Shown in pieces: positions 1 through 8,830 of a stretch of DNA of 64,000 bases (the first letter of the stretch is position 1; every line of letters starts with the position of its first letter). A model generated the notes under the pieces. The model searched no databases and was not told where the DNA came from. It saw only the letters and a program-made list of their open reading frames with translations. The stretch comes from Bacteroidota bacterium (GTDB taxonomy: Bacteria > Bacteroidota > Bacteroidia > Bacteroidales > Cfx3-03), in the NCBI GenBank assembly GCA_013390605.1, contig JACAUB010000001.1, forward strand, positions 4,375,516 to 4,439,515, written 5' to 3'. The position numbers and the translations under genes are program-made.

Positions 1-1
1 T

Positions 2-865
2 TCGCGGTATGGTGATGTTATGGTAACAGCTCGTGAATTAAATTTAACACAAGTAAGTGCTATTACTACTGCCATTAGAGAACAAAATATAACTGGACCA
101 TCAGGAGAAATTGTTCAAATAGAGATATTTGCGCATGGAGCTTTATGTATGGCTGTTTCTGGAAAATGTTATATCAGCCTTGACAACTTTAATCAATCAG
201 CTAACCGGGGCGCTTGTTTACAACCCTGCCGAAGAGAATATGAGGTAAAAGATGTTGATGATGAAATAGAACTAAAGGTAGACAACAAGTACATCATGTC
301 GCCCAAGGATCTAAAAACCATTGATTTTCTCGATCAGATTTTGGCAGCAGGCGTAAGGGTTCTAAAAATTGAAGGACGCGGCCGTTCAGCAGAGTATGTA
401 AAAACCGTTACAGAAACATATAAAGAAGCTTCTGTTGCTTACTTTAATGGTGAATTTACACCAGAAAATATTGATAAGTGGAATCATAAATTAGCTACGG
501 TATACAACCGAGGTTTTTGGAACGGATACTATCTTGGACAAACGATGGGTGAATGGGCCGATAAGTATGGTTCACAAGCTACCCGAAGAAAAATTTATGT
601 TGGAAAAGTAACCAACTACTTTACCAAAATTGATGTCGCCGAGATTAAAGTAGAAACACATTCTTTAAATGTTGGCGATAATATTGTTATAGTAGGCCCC
701 ACTACCGGTGTTTATGAAAACATTCTTGAGGAGGTAAGAGTTGATCTACAAACTGTTAAAGCAGCTAATAAGGGAGAACTATGTTCTATCCCGGTTACTG
801 AGACCGTTAGGAGAAACGACAAAGTATATAAATTTGTAGATGCCCGCTCAAATGATACTATTTAA
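2..865 (+). CDS. U32 family peptidase / TrhP-like protein, C-terminal part (5' end outside window)
   Basis: The reading frame is already open at base 2, so the start lies upstream of the window. The visible 287 or so residues hold the U32 signature: an E-I-F-x-H-G-A-L-C core followed by V-S-G-K-C-Y-I-S, then Cys residues in G-A-C-L-Q-P-C-R. After these comes the C-terminal domain. In the family these cysteines belong to the conserved core. Characterised bacterial members (TrhP/YegQ type) take part in 5-hydroxylation of wobble uridine in tRNA, and older annotations call them collagenase-like proteases. The stop overlaps the start region of the next gene, suggesting translational coupling. Family is certain, precise function inferred. 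Confidence 0.85.
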   Translation, partial: SRYGDVMVTARELNLTQVSAITTAIREQNITGPSGEIVQIEIFAHGALCMAVSGKCYISLDNFNQSANRGACLQPCRREYEVKDVDDEIELKVDNKYIMSPKDLKTIDFLDQILAAGVRVLKIEGRGRSAEYVKTVTETYKEASVAYFNGEFTPENIDKWNHKLATVYNRGFWNGYYLGQTMGEWADKYGSQATRRKIYVGKVTNYFTKIDVAEIKVETHSLNVGDNIVIVGPTTGVYENILEEVRVDLQTVKAANKGELCSIPVTETVRRNDKVYKFVDARSNDTI

Positions 866-1700
866 CCACCATACTCACAGTAATTTCTGTGATGGAACTT
901 CTGATCCGGAAGTCTATATAAAAGAGGCTATAAAACTCGGCTTTACTTCGTTGGGGTTCTCTAGTCATGCTCCTGTGCCTTTCAAAAATAGTTTTGCGCT
1001 TCATGATGATCAATGTCATGATTATGTGAATAGAATTCGAGAATTGCAAAAGAAATATGAAGATCAAATTGAAATTAGTCTTGCGCTAGAAATAGACTAT
1101 ATCCCCAAGATCACCCAGGACTTCTCATTTTTCAGAAAAGAGATGGATTTAGACTATACGATTGGAGGAGTTCATTTGGTCAAAAAAGAAGGTACAGATG
1201 AAGGGTTATGGTTTATTGACGGGCCGAAAATAGAGTCATATGACGATGGACTTCAAAAACTATTTCATAACAACATCAAGACAGGAGTTAAAGCTTATTA
1301 CCATACTATTTGCGAAATGGTAACCACTCAGAATCCTGATATTATTGCCCATTTCGATAAAATAAAGATGCATAATCAAAATAGATATTTTACGGAAGAT
1401 GAAAAATGGTACATCGATCTGGTTGATGAAGCACTGGCCGTAATAGCCGAAGCTGGTTGCATTGTTGAAATTAACACCAGAGGTATTTATAAAAAAAGAT
1501 GTCCCGATCTATTTCCATCTTTATCTATTTTAAAAAAATTACATAAACTCAACATTCCTATCACGATAAGTACGGATACACATGCACCTGAAGAATTAAT
1601 GCTGGGAATTGACATTGCACGAAAGACTGCTCTACAGGCAGGTTACAAGGAGATCTTTCATTTTAGCCATGGTTTATGGTGGTCTGAAGAGATTATTTAA
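852..1700 (+). CDS. PHP-domain phosphoesterase, histidinol-phosphatase (HisJ/HisK) type
   Basis: The protein is about 282 residues and opens with the PHP metal-binding motif H-H-T-H-S-N-F-C-D-G. It ends with a T-D-T-H-A-P-E-E-L block, also a metal-ligand signature of the family. The usual reaction is hydrolysis of L-histidinol phosphate in histidine synthesis, in the cytoplasm. The ATG at 852 puts the HxH motif at residues 6-8, as is typical; an in-frame ATG at 840 would only add four residues. The gene overlaps the end of the U32 peptidase gene by 14 bases, so the two are probably co-transcribed. No other his genes are nearby, so the substrate may not be histidinol phosphate. Confidence 0.8.
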   Translation: MILFNHHTHSNFCDGTSDPEVYIKEAIKLGFTSLGFSSHAPVPFKNSFALHDDQCHDYVNRIRELQKKYEDQIEISLALEIDYIPKITQDFSFFRKEMDLDYTIGGVHLVKKEGTDEGLWFIDGPKIESYDDGLQKLFHNNIKTGVKAYYHTICEMVTTQNPDIIAHFDKIKMHNQNRYFTEDEKWYIDLVDEALAVIAEAGCIVEINTRGIYKKRCPDLFPSLSILKKLHKLNIPITISTDTHAPEELMLGIDIARKTALQAGYKEIFHFSHGLWWSEEII

Positions 1701-1760
1701 AACGACATGTTTTAAATAATACTTGTAATTAAACTCAAAAATCTTTGCTACTTTTTTAAT

Positions 1761-1768
1761 TATCTTTG
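1761..1768 (+). promoter_or_regulatory. Bacteroidota -7 box upstream of sulfatase
   Basis: TATCTTTG fits the TAnnTTTG consensus and ends 21 bases before the chosen ATG at 1790. A TTTG sits at 1744, slightly close for a -33 element. Confidence 0.45.
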
Positions 1769-1789
1769 ATTCTTAATCTATGGTTTATT

Positions 1790-3331
1790 ATGAATCATCT
1801 TATCTCATTAGCAGGAATCGGGCTTTTAGCTGGCTTACTACCAGCCCAGGCACAACGGAAATCAGTAATTAAACATCAACAGCCTAATATCATTCTTTTT
1901 TTAGTCGACGATATGGGTTGGCAAGATACCAGTGTTCCCTTCTGGACTCAACGTACCCCCTTCAATGATCGCTACCACACACCAAATATGGTGCGAATGG
2001 CAAAACTGGGAGTAAAATTTACACAAGCTTATGCCTGCCCTGTTTCTTCGCCGTCCCGGGTTAGCTTATTAACCGGAATGAATGCTGCCCGGCATCGGGT
2101 AACAAACTGGACGCTGGAAAAGAACACTTCAACCGATGCAAAAGATCCTGATCTTATCTTCCCAATTTGGAATGTGAATGGGATTACACCCACACCATCC
2201 GTCGAACGGGCAGTTTATGCCACGACCCTCCCAATGTTACTACAAAAAGCCGGATATACAACCATCCACTGTGGAAAGGCCCACTTCGGGGCAAAAGACA
2301 CACCGGGAGAAGAACCTAAAAATCTTGGATTCGACATTAACATAGCCGGGCATGCAGCTGGTGGCCCTGCAACATATCAAGGATTGAAGAATTTTGGAAA
2401 TGACGACTTAGGACAGCCTACTTCCGTTTGGTCAATTCCAGGATTGAAAAAATATCATGGAAAAGACATTAACCTCACCGAGGCTTTAACCATTGAAGCA
2501 CTTCATGCAGTAGATAGTGTGCGAAATAATGGGAATCCATTTTTTCTTTATATGTCGCATTATGCCGTACATGCTCCTATTGAAGCCAATAATCAGTTCA
2601 TTAAGAATTATGAAAACAGTGGTCTGGATAAAACTGAGGCAAAATATGCTTCTATGATAGAAGGTATGGATAAAAGTCTGGGGGATATTATGGATTACCT
2701 TGAAAGAAATAATCTTGAGAAGAACACAATTATCTTATTCATGTCAGATAACGGGGGACTAAGTGCTGTTGCACGAGGAGGAGAACCTCATACACATAAT
2801 AGACCTTTGGCAAGTGGCAAGGGATCAGCATATGAAGGAGGTATCCGTGAACCCATGATGTTAATCTGGCCGGATGTAGCGAAACCTAATAGCATTTGTG
2901 ATAAGTATTTGATAATTGAAGACTTTTTTCCATCTATTTTACAAATGGCAGGATTAAAAAAGTTTAATACCGTTCAAATTATTGATGGGATAAGTTTTAT
3001 ACCCTTCCTGAATGACAAAAGTGACCCCTCAAAAAACAGACCTCTCTTTTGGCATTACCCCAATCGTTGGGGCGAAACAGGTCCAGGTATTGGTACATTT
3101 AGCAGTGTTCGTTTGAACGACTGGAAACTAATTTATTATCATACAAGCCAAAAAATTGAGCTTTTCAATATTACCAATGATATAAGTGAAACGAAAAATC
3201 TTGCAGATAAAGAACAGACGATGGTAAAGAAACTATCGAAGGTTCTTGGAGAATATTTGAGAAAGGTAAATGCACAAATGCCGATGAATAAACACACAGG
3301 AAAGGCAGTTCCTTACCCCGACCAAATGTAA
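1790..3331 (+). CDS. Secreted sulfatase (Ser-type formylglycine site)
   Basis: The 513-residue protein is a type I (alkaline-phosphatase fold) sulfatase, which hydrolyses sulfate esters, probably on host or algal glycans. A signal peptide runs from residue 1 to about 22, ending in A-Q-A-Q. The metal site L-V-D-D-M-G-W follows at about 38-44. The modification motif is S86-S-P-S-R90, so the residue to be oxidised to formylglycine is Ser, not Cys. Later blocks include G-K-x-H-F-G and F-M-S-D-N-G-G. ATG 1790 was chosen because it gives the signal peptide directly; a TTG at 1766 overlaps the promoter. Ser-type enzymes need an anaerobic sulfatase-maturating radical SAM enzyme, and no convincing one is in the window. 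The substrate cannot be assigned. Confidence 0.85.
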   Translation: MNHLISLAGIGLLAGLLPAQAQRKSVIKHQQPNIILFLVDDMGWQDTSVPFWTQRTPFNDRYHTPNMVRMAKLGVKFTQAYACPVSSPSRVSLLTGMNAARHRVTNWTLEKNTSTDAKDPDLIFPIWNVNGITPTPSVERAVYATTLPMLLQKAGYTTIHCGKAHFGAKDTPGEEPKNLGFDINIAGHAAGGPATYQGLKNFGNDDLGQPTSVWSIPGLKKYHGKDINLTEALTIEALHAVDSVRNNGNPFFLYMSHYAVHAPIEANNQFIKNYENSGLDKTEAKYASMIEGMDKSLGDIMDYLERNNLEKNTIILFMSDNGGLSAVARGGEPHTHNRPLASGKGSAYEGGIREPMMLIWPDVAKPNSICDKYLIIEDFFPSILQMAGLKKFNTVQIIDGISFIPFLNDKSDPSKNRPLFWHYPNRWGETGPGIGTFSSVRLNDWKLIYYHTSQKIELFNITNDISETKNLADKEQTMVKKLSKVLGEYLRKVNAQMPMNKHTGKAVPYPDQM

Positions 3332-3359
3332 AAATATACAAACCTATTTATAAACAGCG

Positions 3360-3367
3360 TACTTTTG
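3360..3367 (+). promoter_or_regulatory. -7 box upstream of MFS exporter gene
   Basis: TACTTTTG matches TAnnTTTG and lies 16 bases before the ATG at 3384. This suggests the transporter has its own promoter, separate from the sulfatase. Confidence 0.4.
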
Positions 3368-3383
3368 CAAAAAAATAGGTTGA

Positions 3384-4637
3384 ATGGCGCTTTTTGATAA
3401 ATCTACAGATGCATTTGCGGCACTAAAAGTACGCGAGTTTAGTTATTTCGTTTCGTTTAGATTCTTTGTGACTATAGCAACCCTCATGCAGAGTGTCATT
3501 GTGGGATGGCAAATGTACGAACTAACGCACAACCCACTCGATTTGGGATTAATTGGATTGGCAGAGGCTATTCCGGCTATTTTAATTGCTCTTTTTGCAG
3601 GTCATTTTGCAGATAAGTACAATCGCAAAACGATCATCCTTCTTTCGCTTATAACATTTCTGGCAGGATCGTTCATATTATTTACCTGTAGTATTGGACA
3701 ATTAGGACTATTACATCGTTTTGGCGTTTGGCCTATTTTTATTGTAGTAGCTATTAGCGGTTTCGCACGTGGATTTATGTATCCTTCCTCTATTGCTTTA
3801 ATGGCCCAAATAGTTCCTCGAAATCTATATGCCAACTCATCAGTTTGGAACAGTGTGTTATGGCACATTGGAGCCGTTACAGGGCCAGCTATAGGTGGTT
3901 TAATCTATGGATTTAGAGGTGTGGAAGCTGCTTATACAGGTGTAATTTTCTTTGCACTTATTGCATTATTGATGTTGATTCCTATTAACAAGAAGCCTAT
4001 TGTCAAATCTGATATTGAAGAGTCACTAAAAGAACGTCTTTTTTCAGGATTACGCTTCGTCTTCAAAAACCAAATTATGCTTGGGGCATTATCATTAGAT
4101 ATGTTTGCCGTACTGTTTGGAGGAGCTGTGGCGATGTTGCCTGTCTTTGCTAATGAGATATTGCATGTTGGCCCCGAAGGGTTAGGTGTGTTGCGAGCTG
4201 CTCCGGCATTGGGTGCCGTTGTTATGTCGCTTTTTCTTGCTTACTATCCTCCATTAAAACATGCTGGCAAAAGTTTAGTGTTTGCCGTTACTGGTTTTGG
4301 TGTTTGTATGATTCTATTTGCACTCTCTACCAACTTCATTCTCTCGCTTATTTTTCTGATTCTGAGCGGAATGTTTGATAATATAAGCGTAGTTATTCGC
4401 TCAACTATTATCCAATTAATGACACCTGACGAAATGAGAGGACGCGTAGCTTCTGTAAATAGTATCTTTATCGGCTCATCAAACGAAATAGGTTCTTTTG
4501 AATCAGGATTGGCGGCTAGTTTGATGGGGTTAGTTCCTTCGGTCATCTTTGGTGGGATGATGACTTTAATTGTGGTTGGAATTACTGCCGGAGTATCACC
4601 ATTATTGAGAAAGCTAAATCTCAATACGGTAAAGTAA
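3384..4637 (+). CDS. MFS transporter, EntS/MFS_3-like exporter
   Basis: This is a 417-residue polytopic membrane protein with about 12 hydrophobic segments. The loop between segments 2 and 3 carries G-H-F-A-D-K-Y-N-R-K, the major-facilitator motif A. Overall layout resembles the enterobactin-exporter/MFS_3 group, which usually exports small molecules across the inner membrane. It follows the sulfatase on the same strand by 52 bases but has its own -7 box. Nothing in the sequence fixes a substrate. Confidence 0.75.
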   Translation: MALFDKSTDAFAALKVREFSYFVSFRFFVTIATLMQSVIVGWQMYELTHNPLDLGLIGLAEAIPAILIALFAGHFADKYNRKTIILLSLITFLAGSFILFTCSIGQLGLLHRFGVWPIFIVVAISGFARGFMYPSSIALMAQIVPRNLYANSSVWNSVLWHIGAVTGPAIGGLIYGFRGVEAAYTGVIFFALIALLMLIPINKKPIVKSDIEESLKERLFSGLRFVFKNQIMLGALSLDMFAVLFGGAVAMLPVFANEILHVGPEGLGVLRAAPALGAVVMSLFLAYYPPLKHAGKSLVFAVTGFGVCMILFALSTNFILSLIFLILSGMFDNISVVIRSTIIQLMTPDEMRGRVASVNSIFIGSSNEIGSFESGLAASLMGLVPSVIFGGMMTLIVVGITAGVSPLLRKLNLNTVK

Positions 4638-4671
4638 AACAAATATGTCTAAAAAAAGATTCTGAAACTTA

Positions 4672-7047
4672 TTAAAACTTAAACCCATAGGTAATTGACG
4701 GAATAACAGGGAAAAGACTAACCTGTTTAAATTTCACACTATTCACAACTTCTCCTGAAGCGTTCAGGTATGTATCGCTACTGGCGTATACGAAGAAAGG
4801 ATTACGGCGACTGTAGATGTTATATATACCAAAACTCCAAATCCGTTCACCCCACTTTCTTTTTTTATGAAAGTTTACACCAATGTCTAATCGGTGATAG
4901 GCTGGCATCCTAAATCCATTGCGCGATCCTGCACTTTGTACAACATAATTCTCTCCGTTTGTTAAATCGGGCGACTTAAAGAGAAACTCCTCAGAATTAA
5001 GTGTAAAAGCCGTTCCAGTGCAATAAACCCATGTTACGCCCAAATCAACACGTTGATTAAAAGTATGATTAACAACTACACTTATATCATGCCGTCCATC
5101 ATAGCGTGCCGGAAAGGTCTTTCCTTCATTTATATTATCGAACTTACGATTATTCCAGGAAAGCGTGTATCCTATCCATCCGGTTGTAGACCCCACTTTT
5201 TTACGCAATAATACTTCTACCCCATATGACCAACCTTTACCGGTTTCAATCTTATCCTGCCAGTCATCATATTGTCCCCAGTAGAACGCCCCCTCTTTAT
5301 ATTCGATCATCTTATCCATGGTTTTATAGAAGCCTTCAATACTCAATTCTAAATCATGAGAAAATGCATAGATTCCTCCGATGGCAGTTTGTTTTGAATC
5401 CATAGGCTCAACACGTGCCGTTGAAGGAAGCCATAGATCAGTAGGCAAACCAACATTGCTATTCGATAATAGATGCAGATATTGGGTCATCGCTGTAAAG
5501 GTTGCTTTTAAAGAAAGTTTGGGGTTTACCATGTAGTTAAATGACATCCGGGGTTCTATCGAATGGTACCATTTATTCTGAACAGCAAACCCTGAAAGAT
5601 GGATTCCCAGATTCATCTTTAGATGAGCGAAAGCCAGAAAATCGTCTTCGATATAGAGATCATGCTCGTGCGAACTAACTCTACCACCACCATAAGTAAG
5701 ATCATTGGTCCCTTGTATACTGCCTGAAGCACTCAAATCAAAAGCAACAACCCCTGGATTAAACTGATGCATAATATCAGAAACCCCGAATCGGATAGCA
5801 TGTCCGGGGACAGGAGCATAGTCAAAATCAATACGAGCAGCAACATCCTCTATTCCAGAACTGTAGTTTGATTTATAATCACTGACTACACCTTTTACCT
5901 CGTCATAATAACGAATGTCGGTACTGAAATTATATTTTGAATAAGTTAGTGTAGTATTACTGAAAAGCTTTCGATTAAAAAGGTGGTTCCATCTTAATGC
6001 AGTTGTAATATTTCCCCATTTTATTTTGAAATCATCTTCGGAAGATAGCCCTCCTGTTGCATTCTGACTTTTTTTATACGTTCCCAAATCGTCACCCGAA
6101 TAGACACTTAAATACATTCTGTCTTTTTCTGAAAATTTATAGTTAAATTTTGCATTTAAATCATAAAAATAATAGCCGGGAATACCATCTTTTATATCAA
6201 GTCTTTTGATGAACGGAGCCGCCCATAAATCAAGCAATGAGCGACGAGCGCTTATAATAAACGAAGATTTGTCTTTAATCAGTGGTCCTTCCAAAGTAAA
6301 ACGAGCAGCCACCATTCCAACAGATCCTTCACCAGTAATCTTTTTCATATTCCCTTCTTTCATTCGAATATCCAGAACCGAAGATAAACGTCCACCGTAA
6401 CGTGCCGGAAAACCACCCTTAATCAATGTGATAGAATTCAATGCATCAGCATTAAAAACAGAGAAAAAGCCAAACAGGTGATTGGCATTGTATACCGGAA
6501 CACCATCAAGCAATATCAGATTCTGATCGGGGCCTCCCCCACGAACATACAATCCACTCGAACCCTCATTTCCACGCTGTATACCGGGCAACAGCTGAAT
6601 CGTTTTGATAGGATCGATTTCACCGAGAAGTGCAGGAAGTCCTTTAACGGTTTTTAATGAGATTTCTTCCATACTCATTTGCGACGATGTCAGTTTATTA
6701 TTCCCTTGATTTGCTTTGATAACTACTTCCTGCAGAATCAAATTAGGTGTTAAATGTAAAGATATAATCGTGTCGCGCTGAAGGATAAATGATTTTTCAA
6801 AGGGTTTATAGCCAACATATGAACAGTACAGACGAACAGCTCCCTTTGGTAATGTAAGGCTATAAAATCCATAAGAATTGCTTGTCGCCCCTTGTGGTTT
6901 AATTCCATTGTAAATATTGGCCATAAAAAGCTTTTCACCGGTAGCATCATCTTCTACATAGCCCGAAATGGTATACTTCTGAGCAATCGAAGCAACTGCC
7001 ATCAACAAAAACAAGATAGAAAAAAAGATAACTCTTATATTGGCCAT
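4672..7047 (-). CDS. TonB-dependent outer-membrane receptor with carboxypeptidase-like N-terminal domain
   Basis: The 791-residue protein has a signal peptide (residues 1-22, ending S-I-A-Q) and a carboxypeptidase-D regulatory-like beta domain at about 24-110. The plug follows at about 130-230, with the Y-V-R-G-G-G-P-D-Q-N and L-L-D-G-V-P-V-Y-N motifs. A 22-strand-type barrel ends in aromatic F. It imports a ligand across the outer membrane using TonB energy. The DUF4249 lipoprotein gene lies 16 bases upstream on the same strand. This pairing is common in Bacteroidota and differs from SusC/SusD. It could take up a metal chelate, peptide or other small ligand, and the sequence does not decide which. 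Confidence 0.85.
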   Translation of the reverse strand: MANIRVIFFSILFLLMAVASIAQKYTISGYVEDDATGEKLFMANIYNGIKPQGATSNSYGFYSLTLPKGAVRLYCSYVGYKPFEKSFILQRDTIISLHLTPNLILQEVVIKANQGNNKLTSSQMSMEEISLKTVKGLPALLGEIDPIKTIQLLPGIQRGNEGSSGLYVRGGGPDQNLILLDGVPVYNANHLFGFFSVFNADALNSITLIKGGFPARYGGRLSSVLDIRMKEGNMKKITGEGSVGMVAARFTLEGPLIKDKSSFIISARRSLLDLWAAPFIKRLDIKDGIPGYYFYDLNAKFNYKFSEKDRMYLSVYSGDDLGTYKKSQNATGGLSSEDDFKIKWGNITTALRWNHLFNRKLFSNTTLTYSKYNFSTDIRYYDEVKGVVSDYKSNYSSGIEDVAARIDFDYAPVPGHAIRFGVSDIMHQFNPGVVAFDLSASGSIQGTNDLTYGGGRVSSHEHDLYIEDDFLAFAHLKMNLGIHLSGFAVQNKWYHSIEPRMSFNYMVNPKLSLKATFTAMTQYLHLLSNSNVGLPTDLWLPSTARVEPMDSKQTAIGGIYAFSHDLELSIEGFYKTMDKMIEYKEGAFYWGQYDDWQDKIETGKGWSYGVEVLLRKKVGSTTGWIGYTLSWNNRKFDNINEGKTFPARYDGRHDISVVVNHTFNQRVDLGVTWVYCTGTAFTLNSEEFLFKSPDLTNGENYVVQSAGSRNGFRMPAYHRLDIGVNFHKKRKWGERIWSFGIYNIYSRRNPFFVYASSDTYLNASGEVVNSVKFKQVSLFPVIPSITYGFKF

Positions 7048-7063
7048 GTATTAATGTTCATTT

Positions 7064-7945
7064 TCAATTTATTGAAGCTTTGAGGTATACTGAGTTACGG
7101 GCCCCAAAAACACCCGTCCCGTTTTGTACATTTGATTTGATGATAACTGGTTCGGCAAAAGGATTATTACCGGCATTATTTTGCGTGATTATGGATGAAA
7201 GATAATTGTAGTATTCTTTGCTTATACTAGACAACTCAAACCAAAGAGGATTCGCAAAAGTAACCCGATAGGGAGAATAGATAATAAGTTCATATTCGTA
7301 TCCATTAAAGGCACTATCATCAAAGAGAATACCTCTTAAAGTATAAGTATCATTAATTACTACCCTATCATCGCTATAGATGTCATAAGCAATAACACTT
7401 CCGACAGGAGTACCGGGAGTAAAACCTCTTTGGATTAAAAAAGCCCGGAGATAATAATAATCACGATGTTTACCACTATCTCTTATCACCAGTTTATATT
7501 TATAATATCGCGGAGATGAAGCGGGAGTTAATTCTGTAGTTGGGACTGCACTAACAAGGACTGGTTGATCAGGAATATTTGTCGTAGCTTCTATATGACC
7601 AAACTCAGCATCGTCAACCGCTATACGATAACTGGAGGTCTGTTTAGGTTTAAATGGTGCAACATAAATACCCTCTATCCCAAATCCCAGTGTCGTTTTC
7701 AACACACCATCTTCATATATTTTAACAGAGGCACTGTTAATTAATTCGACCAATTGCGAAGAATCCATTAACGACCTGCTTTTACTAAGTTCTACTTTAA
7801 AGATACTATCGGGCTCAATCAGTGCATTTAAAACCAGACGAGGTTTAATTTTTCCTGTATCAATAGATATTGTTTTCTGACATCCATTATAGAGCAATGC
7901 TACTATAGAGAATAGTAGCAACCGATAAATTTTTCTAAAAATCAT
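7064..7945 (-). CDS. DUF4249 family lipoprotein
   Basis: The 293-residue protein begins with a hydrophobic export signal ending at L-Y-N-G-C-Q, a probable lipobox with the lipidated Cys near residue 22. The following P-R-L-V-L-N-A-L-I region and I-x-D-D-A pattern fit DUF4249. These proteins are encoded with TonB-dependent receptors in Bacteroidota and are presumed surface or periplasmic partners of the receptor, but their biochemical role is not established. It is the first gene of a two-gene minus-strand operon with the receptor downstream. Confidence 0.8.
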   Translation of the reverse strand: MIFRKIYRLLLFSIVALLYNGCQKTISIDTGKIKPRLVLNALIEPDSIFKVELSKSRSLMDSSQLVELINSASVKIYEDGVLKTTLGFGIEGIYVAPFKPKQTSSYRIAVDDAEFGHIEATTNIPDQPVLVSAVPTTELTPASSPRYYKYKLVIRDSGKHRDYYYLRAFLIQRGFTPGTPVGSVIAYDIYSDDRVVINDTYTLRGILFDDSAFNGYEYELIIYSPYRVTFANPLWFELSSISKEYYNYLSSIITQNNAGNNPFAEPVIIKSNVQNGTGVFGARNSVYLKASIN

Positions 7946-8395
7946 GCGATGCTCATAGTTCAGATGGATATTCCTGATTGTAAATAGTAAAGTACAAATT
8001 ACAGGAAAAAAGTGACACCAGCCAACGAAAAGATAGCATCTTAATAAAAATCAATAAACAAATGACTTAGATTCAAAATCAACCATATAAAAACCCTATA
8101 CAGACTATCATTCCCCGATGTTATTGAGAGATAAGCCTAATGTACTTCCTTCTTAGTTCAACTATTGAATATGAAATATGATACGATTATTTACCAACTA
8201 CCCATCTAGCTAATCAGTTTCCGATCGTTGATTTATGATCATTTTTGAGTCTATTCATCACAATTTCAAAATATAGGAAAAGTGATATTAATACTGCAAC
8301 TTTTTTAAAGTAGTTCGCATCTCTACTTAAGGCATAACATTTTTTTGAGTAAGTTTGGGTATTCTTTATTCAATTAACTAAAAATCCTGAGCGTT
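7946..8395. other. Divergent intergenic region
   Basis: These 450 bases lie between the leftward DUF4249 gene and the rightward lipoprotein gene and contain no convincing ORF. Promoters for both should lie here. Only the rightward -7 box at 8350 is clear; no good CAAAnnTA box was seen for the leftward operon. Confidence 0.6.
8350..8357 (+). promoter_or_regulatory. -7 box for lipoprotein/radical SAM operon
   Basis: TAAGTTTG fits TAnnTTTG and lies 38 bases before the lipoprotein ATG. No clear -33 TTTG is present. Confidence 0.4.
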
Positions 8396-8830
8396 ATGAA
8401 AATTAGATTTACAAAGAAAACAGTACTACAGTTCAATAGTCTTTTGCTTTTATTGATTGGACTTTTGGGCTTTTCAGCAGCTTGCGATAAAGAAAGTCCT
8501 GCATTATATGGAACACCATCGGCCGACTTTATCATAAATGGCGTTGTGAAAAACAAAACCAATCAACCTATTCCAAATATCAAGGTGGTGGCACTTTATG
8601 ATTCTATTAATACGGACGCTTTGGGCAAATTTATTATTAAAAACAGAACGATTCCAACTGATCAGGCATTTAATGTTAAGCTTATCGATATAGACGGTAC
8701 TGCAAATGGCAGTTTTTTGAATAAAGATACCCTTATTGTATTTAATGACAATACGTTTAAGGATGGAGATGGGAGTTGGTATAGTGGCAAAGTAGAGCGG
8801 TCGGTTGAAATAAAACTGACATCAAAATAA
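8396..8830 (+). CDS. Radical SAM-associated putative lipoprotein
   Basis: This is a small protein of 144 residues. A lipoprotein signal ends at S-A-A-C, with lipidated Cys30. Seven residues on comes Y-G-T-P (38-41) followed by A-D-F, the short motif I associate with lipoproteins of the Bacteroidota rSAM/lipoprotein system. The rest looks like a small beta-sandwich resembling a carboxypeptidase regulatory fold, with G-V-V-K-N-K-T-N-Q-P-I-P-N-I-K-V. The gene overlaps the radical SAM gene by one base (TAATG), so the pair is translationally coupled. The lipoprotein may be the substrate of the radical SAM enzyme; this is inferred, not known. Confidence 0.75.
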   Translation: MKIRFTKKTVLQFNSLLLLLIGLLGFSAACDKESPALYGTPSADFIINGVVKNKTNQPIPNIKVVALYDSINTDALGKFIIKNRTIPTDQAFNVKLIDIDGTANGSFLNKDTLIVFNDNTFKDGDGSWYSGKVERSVEIKLTSK

